Assembly: GCF_020379485.1 (NCBI RefSeq) | Contig: NC_063446.1 | Coordinates: 14,506,471-14,570,470, forward strand | Direction of reading: 5' to 3' | Length of the DNA stretch: 64,000 bases | Source of the DNA: Brassica napus | Lineage: Eukaryota > Streptophyta > Magnoliopsida > Brassicales > Brassicaceae | Shown: positions 57,514 to 64,000 of the stretch, in pieces | Layout: every line of letters begins with the position of its first letter | Numbering within the stretch: position 1 is the first letter of the stretch | Notes under the pieces: generated by a model | Database searches by the model: none | The model's input: the letters and a program-made list of their open reading frames with translations, nothing else | What the model was told of the DNA's origin: nothing | Program-made: the position numbers and the translations under genes

Positions 57514-57962
57514 TGCTTCAACCACTTAACTCGTAGATATATATGTATCTTATCCTTCTTGTCTCATGTTTGATACTTTACAATAAGATCAGTTTGTTTA
57601 AAACTTCTATTTCACTAGTTGAAATAAAGATATGTTACTTAACTACTCACCATTATATCTTGATGATGTCTTCAAAGTATATCAATGGGAAACTTAATAA
57701 AAGAGAACTTTTGTGGATTTCAAAACTTGGTGGAGTTGCACAATAACTCTATAGGAAACCAAGAACATGATCAAAACTTGGATGCACAAACATTGTGAAA
57801 CTTGGGGACTGTTACTTTTAGGACATCCCCTAAAAATAGCAAAGATCAAATCACCTAAAGCAGCAACACTAGTTATGCATCCATCTCTTGAATGAAATCA
57901 CATATGTGTGTAAGGGGTAAAAGTTTTAACCAAACCAAAACAAAACACTAGGGACTTTAGTC

Positions 57963-58076
57963 CTAAGCACTTGGAGTTTTTCCGCCATATACACCACTAG
58001 GAGCACCATATCCACCACCATTGCCTCCTCCTCTACCGCCATAGTAGTTGCTACCTCCTCTACTGTATGTAGGGAT
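57963..58076 (-). pseudogene. RH37: RH37 C-terminal tail, second fragment
   Basis: The minus strand encodes about 37 codons of the Gly/Tyr-rich RH37 tail (YSRGGSNYYGGRGGGNGGG, YGAPSGVYGG). The final Trp codon has become TAG at 57965-57963, and everything upstream in the helicase is missing. The shared 3' flank (57690-57960 against 54330-54615) shows it was copied together with COR15. Confidence 0.8.
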
Positions 58077-59204
58077 GTTAATTACATGGTTAGGGCCTAT
58101 TTTAATCAAGGGTTAAGACTGGTACAAGAGTCAGTCCATTTAATTTTCATGCTTGTCAATAACTCTTGTATGTCAAATTTCACCAAAATTTACATGTTTA
58201 AAAAAAATTCGTATATGATTCATATAAATAGAAAAGCTCTCCTTTATTCATTTTTGTCTTCAAATGCTAAGCATGGAATTAAAAAAACAAAGTTTACATG
58301 CTATTTTTATTCAATTATTCATAATTGTGACAGAACAAAACACATCAGTTACATCACTCGTTGCTATTCTCATCTCCTGAGTCTCCTCCACCTCAAACAC
58401 TGTTGCTCCACTCTGCAATAACAAAGAAAGAGTGAACAAAACTAACACCTGTCTCAAACCAAGAATACATTCACGAGTATGATACATTGATACTACATAC
58501 TACAGTCTACAAGTTACAAGCTTTAGTTCATTACTACTAGTAATTTACTAGTCTACAGAACACACCCCCCAAGTGAACAAAACTGAGACCAGTCCGTGAA
58601 TGCATACTAGTCTACAACTATACAAGTTCATTACAACTATACATGTTCATTACCAAAACTAAGACCAGTCCTGCTCTTCCGTGTCTAACGCCATCACCAG
58701 TATATAGGAACCATGCTCTTCAGTGTTTGACTAGGTACTTTAGTGTTTTAGTTTAACTTTTCACTAGGTAGTAACCCGCTGAGGTACCTATATAAATGTT
58801 GAAATTATATATTTTGATTATGTATAACATAGTGTTTTTTTTACATTAAACCACATTATCGGTTATTGAATGTTAAGGATATAATATGTTTGTAAAAGCC
58901 ATGAGTCAATACTAAATAATACAATACAAACATAAGTTTCCTTGGGCCATATGTGGATTTGCGGCTTACACCATTTGTTGATTCCTATTTTTTCTTTAAT
59001 TTTCTCTCAAAAAAATGAAAAGAACATTCCTCGATAAAAGAAAGCAAAAAAGGATTTAGGATTCTTATTGATTGGTCCTTTTCGATTGACGTGAGCAATT
59101 TGATTCCTGTTGTAAAATCAAAAATGTATCAAATATTTTTTTCACTAAGCTTTCTTTTATCTAATTTCAATTAAGTGAACATAAATGGATTTTAGAATTA
59201 CGTA

Positions 59205-59274
59205 TCTGCGAAAACATTCACGACAAACGAACTCATATGTTCGTGAGTTCGTTCGCCGTGAATGTTTTCGCAGA
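59205..59274. repeat. 70-bp near-perfect foldback (hairpin)
   Basis: Arms 59205-59235 and 59244-59274, 31 bp each, with an 8-base loop and only two mismatches. In a minus-strand transcript both mismatches would be G-U pairs, so the stem would be fully paired. Confidence 0.85.
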
Positions 59275-60279
59275 TTCTTGTATGTTGGTGTAATGTACTC
59301 ATTACCTAAGAAAACATTCAAGGTTCGAGGTCTTTAAAAACGATCAGTGTGTTCTGAGCATCTTTGTTTTGCGTACCAATTGTAAATGTTTATGACTATC
59401 TCCATAGTGTTTATCTAAGTAACTTGCCTTACTTAAATTAAACATGGCTGACCAACGTTAAATGTGAACTGCTCATCTTTTTTTTTGCAATAAATAAAAG
59501 AATATTGTCATTCTCTCTCTTTAAAGACTTCTAACCTTGTAACTTTTGTCCATAGTAGTAGATACACGAAACATATCGATCCTTTTTAGTTATGCCACTG
59601 CATCTTAGTTATAGATATTCTCTTTTGTGACACTTCATTGTTTTATTTTGTCTTTTGATTAACGTTCCATACATAAAGTTTTGATAAGTCTCACCCGTAT
59701 CACGTAAACGTGTTATTGCTGCAAAAAAAATTTCAACAGCGCATTCTTTAAAAGGGAAGTCTTTGTTTGCATTAAAGTCACAATTTTGGTGAGAAACGTT
59801 CTCTGCGTGACACCTCAGCTTTTTGCAAAATAAAAGCTTCTAGTGATGTTACATCAGACACCTTACCAATAAACATTTAAAGTAAGTTTTAAAAGTGTTT
59901 CTCCTTTACTATATAGGGGATGTTGTAAATGAAATGTATATTAACTCTTTACTGGATCGAACTTGACAGATTGTAAATCTTCCAAAGCCGCCAGCATATA
60001 TAAATTTGTAGACGTTGACGGAGTGTACAATGTCCATTATGCCAACTTATACACGATGTTCATAGAGCAGTTGCTGGCATTTTATCTGCCTTTTTGTATT
60101 GTCTCTATTTGTTTTATTATCATTGACATTCTGGTTCTTCTCGTTAGTTAATGTAATAATTTTGATCTATTTCATTCTTGTCTTAGCTTCTTGACTAATG
60201 GTGGTATATCACTTGTTTTATTATTATAGATAAAAAATTGATATATCACATATAAAAGTTAATTAAATAAATAAAAAAG

Positions 60280-61795
60280 TGGTATGAGATCATTCATTGA
60301 TAAAAAATATAAAAAGTAACAAATACAAAGTAGTAAAATATAAAAGATGAATCCAAAAGGAGAAACCATAAGTATTGCGCTTCAAACAGTTAGTAAGCAA
60401 TGGTAGTTTTATTGCATTTTGAAAATTAAGGAAATTTCATTTATTCTTAAAAGAATTAATGCAAGACAAAAAATATATATGAAAGAATCAAAAAAAAAAG
60501 AGTGAAGTAATACAAGTAAAAAGAAAATTTAACCAATAAATATTTAAAATAATTATCATCCTATTATGTTGAAGAATCCTATATGATTCAAATTAATTCA
60601 AAATGATTTTCATTTTGTATGTGTTTTATGAAAAATCAAAATTTATAATATTAAACAAAATAGCATATGTTTTATCCTGAAATGCAAACTCATGATATTT
60701 TTAAAATGTTTTATCTTAAAAGTTAAACATGTTCTTTTTTTCAAAAATATAGTTTCTACTATTCTTTCTAGACTAACATAAAGTACCAAAATTTCTACAT
60801 TTTGCTGTTAAAAGTGATACAATCTTGACTTGAACAACTATTGTACATCTAACCAAATTTTTTCACATACATATCAAAATAAAAAGAATGTATGAAGCCA
60901 AATACTTGTAATGATTTTGATAATAGATGTTTGATGTGTATTGAATCAAATATTTTGAAAATGCTATTTAATACTGAATTGGATTATGACTGCATGGATT
61001 TAAAGTTGGATTTCCACATTGATTAAACCTGATTTCATCAACAATCTTCATGGCTAGTGAATGTCAACTTTTCAAAAAAAAAATCACATTAGATCATATT
61101 TTTATCTTCCCGGCCCTTATAACAACAACGATTAGATTTGTTCTCCACCCCTATACCTAAATCGGATCAAGATAAAGGAATACAAAAACCATATAGTTGT
61201 TTGATAGTGAACATATGATAAATGGTCGATGCATCCAAATTCAAAAATGATCTGATCAAAACTCATGGCAGTTCAAGCTCAAAAACAATCACAATCAAAC
61301 AATTTTGTTCACTTTATCTGATTTTTTTTCAACATATGTTTCAAGTATCTAAACATTTTGCCTACAACTTTGAGATACATATCAAAAATGGAAAGAGAAC
61401 TGACACACAAAATTGAATTAAGAATACAATTGGTATAAGTTCATTCACCAATAAAAACTATTAAAATATATAAAAAGCAATAAATATGAAAGGTACATTG
61501 TGAAGGAGTAACCATAAATATTCGTTTGAAACAATTAGTTACCAATAGTGCTTCTGTTCAAATTTTAAAACTTAAAAAATATCTTAATGAAAACAAGACG
61601 AGAAAAATAAGAAAAGAATGGCGAAACAAGAAAGAAAACTTATTCAAATCACTTGAAATAATTATGGTGAAGAATCCTCTATGGATCAAACTAATTCAAA
61701 AGAAATTTCAATTAGTATCAGTTTCATGGAATATCAAAATTTATGACATCAAATAAAATAGCATATGTTCATCCTGAAAATGAAACTCATGTTTT
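60280..61795. repeat. Diverged direct repeat, ~1.13-kb period
   Basis: Segments 60280-60690 and 61425-61795 share landmarks in the same order: AGTAACCATAAATATT/AGAAACCATAAGTATT, ATTATG(T/G)TGAAGAATCCT, and AAATAGCATATGTT near the ends. It is too diverged for a recent LTR pair, and no TG...CA ends are seen. Confidence 0.55.
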
Positions 61796-62642
61796 GTTGT
61801 ATGTACTGAAGTTTTTCAGTTAACTTATTATAGTTTATGTGCTTTACATTTGTGAATTCAAGCTCAACATGCTGAGTGTAGATCGTGATTCAGGTTTGTA
61901 TACTAAGAGAGTATAAAAGTAAATGCGCCAGCAGCTATATGAACAGTGCAAACAAACAACCAAAGAAGTTTCAAAGATATCACTAATCTCATAACATAAA
62001 AAATTTCTCAACGAAATGTTTAGCTTACAACTAAGAGAGAGAGGTTTCGTTGTGAGTTTGAAGCTGTTTTAAACCCAAGAAATCAGCAACGTTTAGCCTA
62101 TAACTAAGATACCAAGATAATGAGCACGTTGAGCGAACTTGTATTGTGTCTTAGAAAGGAGAAAATTGGTGAACAAAGAAGGACTTTAACAGATTTCTTC
62201 AGGTCACTGCTCAATGTACAAAGATATTCATACGTTGGTAGAGCTTATATGGGACCTGTAGAAAAGAAAAAAAAAAGAAAAAAAAAGGACCGTGTCAAAA
62301 CGACATATTTCAGGAAGGAACGGAGGAGAAAACTGATAAATGAGAACATACATCAAAATGGCTAGAGAGAACCAAACACATTGAAGCGGTTTAAATAGAC
62401 ATACTTTGGTAATAACCACTGCTGAAAGAGTACTCACTGACACTTAACCTGACTGGATTTGTCGTCTGTGATGACCCATTTGAGTATAGGTTCTTAAGGT
62501 GACACTGAGGTATATAATCAAAAACTGGAGTGACATATTTTTCTAAGACCTAAAGTTTTGCTCAACATGTTCAACCAACAACAGGCAAAAACAAAACAAA
62601 AAAGCAGCAGATAAGATAAAAGCAAAGTAAGTAAAGGGTTAC

Positions 62643-62989
62643 CGAGAATATACCGATGCCACTCTCCCTCAGATTGGAACTCTGAAGTCTTCTGATTCGT
62701 CAAGCTAACTAGACCTCTGTACTCAGTCACCATCTCAGGTAGGAGCCTAGCATACATGTCACTCCACAGTTTTCTTATCATTGTGTGAAGTTCCAGGTCT
62801 CTTAGGACGATCTTCAACTTTTTTTTTGCAGAAAGGAACAACATTGAGCAACGCAGTATCATCAATCAAATCGATCTTCACAGATCCACCAACAAAAGCA
62901 TTGTCCTTAAGTCTCTCTCTTTCCACCTTCTGACGCTGATCTTTAGAGCCGTTCCCATTCGTTTCGATCTTATGGAAATAAGAAGCCAT
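62643..62989 (-). pseudogene. Gemin2 (SIP1)-like fragment
   Basis: The minus-strand ATG at 62989 begins MASYFHKIETNGNG and continues with KIDLIDDTALLNVVPFCKKK. It then loses the frame in a run of nine A's; the neighbouring frame carries on with LELHTMIRKLWSDMYARLLP and EGEWHRYILG up to a GT donor at 62642. Gene order places it where Arabidopsis has At2g42510, annotated from memory as a survival-motor-neuron-interacting (Gemin2-type) protein involved in snRNP assembly. I found no further exons to the left. Either it is a degraded gene or the A-run is a sequencing error and the remaining exons are gone. The identity rests mainly on position and the short N-terminal match. Confidence 0.55.
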
Positions 62990-63488
62990 AGCTAGAGTGT
63001 GTCCACATCATCAGTTTCGATATCAGCTGACGATCTTCTCTTCTCTACAACATGGGAGTCGAGTCGCTCTCTACCGGCGGTAAAGAAACGAACTGCCCCT
63101 AAAGAGCATCATTATCCATAAAAACTCATAAGGGTTTCATAATTTTTTTTTTTGTTCTGATTTAAAAAAAAAAAATTAAAAAGTGAATCAATCGCGAGCC
63201 GCCGTGTGTGTCAATGAGACTCGTGAACAGTTGAAAAAATTTTAGAATCGATTATTCACACTTTTGTGCGATAAAGGTGGCATAAGATCAGTTAAATAAG
63301 CTCGAACCGGTTTTATTAAACCCGATGATGCGGAAAACAAACCCGGTTATATGATTTCCTCTCCTACCCGTACCGGTGCCGATTTTAATAAAGCCGGGGT
63401 ATTATGGTAAAATCCAAGAATACAGCTCGAAAGCTACAAACCACTCGCTTCTCTTTTCACGCGCCATCTCTTCTTCTTCACTGCGCGA

Positions 63489-63519
<31 letters not shown>

Positions 63520-63622
63520 AGCGAAGAATACGCAGATTCAATCCAATTTAGGGTTAGAGATTCTTCTAATTTGGAAACCTAATCCTGGTCCCAGATCGGA
63601 CGAAGACGAAGGAGTAACGAGA
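62990..63622. promoter_or_regulatory. Shared upstream region of Gemin2-like fragment and PP2A
   Basis: About 630 bp lie between two divergent start codons, with an AT-rich centre and a GA microsatellite in the PP2A leader (63485-63514). CGGTT-type words occur around 63306 and 63372. Confidence 0.5.
63485..63514 (+). repeat. (GA)n microsatellite in PP2A 5' UTR
   Basis: About 14 uninterrupted GA units, ending about 110 bp before the PP2A start codon. GA tracts in plant leaders can bind BPC-type factors; here this is only a possibility. Confidence 0.8.
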
Positions 63623-64000
63623 ATGGGCGCGAATTCGATACCGACGGACGCAACCATTGATCTCGATGAGCAGATCTCCCAGCTCATGCAGTGCAAGCCC
63701 CTCTCCGAGCAACAGGTGCCCGCCACTCTCTCCGTAGATGATAAGCTCTTCCTTTGCCCTTTGACATTTTCTTCTACTTGGACTCGGGTTGTATCGAATG
63801 ATTGGATCTGTTAGAGCTTTTTTATCGGATTTAATTTGGGATATTCTCGAGACCCTTTCGGAAAATGTTAGATCTTGACGTATGGGGTTAGTTTGATAAT
63901 GAGTTTGGCTAAAGCTTGTATTTTTATGTGCCTGGTAATGTGGGTTCTGCTGACTGCGTTGACACTTCTTGCTATGGAGCTGGTTATTTGATGTAGATGA
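63623..64000 (+). CDS. PP2A-3: PP2A catalytic subunit, first exon (gene runs off the window)
   Basis: Exon 1 (63623-63715) encodes the 31-residue N-terminus beginning [17 protein letters not shown] and ending [13 protein letters not shown], then a GT donor. The rest of the window is intron. This N-terminus is characteristic of the Arabidopsis PP2A-3/PP2A-4 pair of serine/threonine phosphatase 2A catalytic subunits; gene order favours PP2A-3 (At2g42500). The metal-binding catalytic motifs lie in later exons outside the window, so integrity cannot be judged. The enzyme removes phosphate from Ser/Thr in many signalling proteins as part of a trimer with A and B subunits. Confidence 0.9.

Larger units (their letters stand above)
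58077..62517. other. AT-rich intergenic DNA
   Basis: No gene is supported. It contains a strong foldback at 59205-59274, a short diverged repeat (AACAAAACTGAGACCAGTCC type) near 58570-58670, and a diverged ~1.1-kb-period direct repeat (60280-60690 and 61425-61795). Open frames at 58086-58421, 61526-61756 and 62120-62365 are AT-driven and carry no domain. Confidence 0.5.

Overview
The window is plant nuclear DNA from a crucifer, almost certainly a Brassica (A- or C-genome type). The recognisable genes are close relatives of Arabidopsis genes and lie in the same order as a stretch of Arabidopsis chromosome 2. From left to right they are LSH10, the 14-3-3 gene GRF9, TTL3, a LEA gene, two COR15 genes, remnants of the DEAD-box helicase RH37, a Gemin2-like fragment and the first exon of a PP2A catalytic subunit. 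From memory this corresponds to At2g42610 down to At2g42500. Several expected neighbours are missing (PPC2 between LSH10 and GRF9, a TBL gene, a kinase, a full RH37), as expected for one fractionated copy of a triplicated Brassica block.

Layout. 1-5.1 kb: degenerate, unassigned DNA with a nuclear insert of plastid DNA carrying the start of ycf1. 5.1-5.7 kb: LSH10. 5.8-17.6 kb: AT-rich intergenic DNA with three Stowaway-like MITEs and two unusual GC-rich Tourist-like MITEs. 17.9-22.7 kb: GRF9 and TTL3, convergent and both apparently intact. 22.7-44.4 kb: a transposon-rich block. It holds a short retroposon, a LINE, a 100-N gap flanked by two near-identical 2.76-kb sequences (probably an assembly artefact), and a ~10-kb CACTA element nested in the LINE. 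The CACTA element has broken tnpD- and tnpA-type genes, and an Athila ORF1-type gene on its opposite strand. 44.4 kb: a LEA gene cut short by a nonsense codon. 45.7-49.8 kb: a young, structurally complete but non-coding LTR retrotransposon. 51-58 kb: a tandem duplication of COR15 plus the 3' end of RH37. 58-62.5 kb: AT-rich DNA with a strong foldback. 62.6-64 kb: a Gemin2-like fragment divergent from PP2A.

Function. The host genes include cold and dehydration protection (two COR15 genes with CRT/DRE and G-box motifs upstream, one LEA), signalling (14-3-3, PP2A, TTL3) and organ-boundary transcriptional regulation (LSH10). No operon-like or pathway cluster is present. The most notable structures are the COR15 copy whose TATA region is split by an insertion, the LTR element carrying an older primer-binding site inside its LTR, the CACTA element with an Athila-type passenger gene, and a 70-bp near-perfect foldback. 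All assignments come from reading the sequence and from remembered family features; no database search was run.
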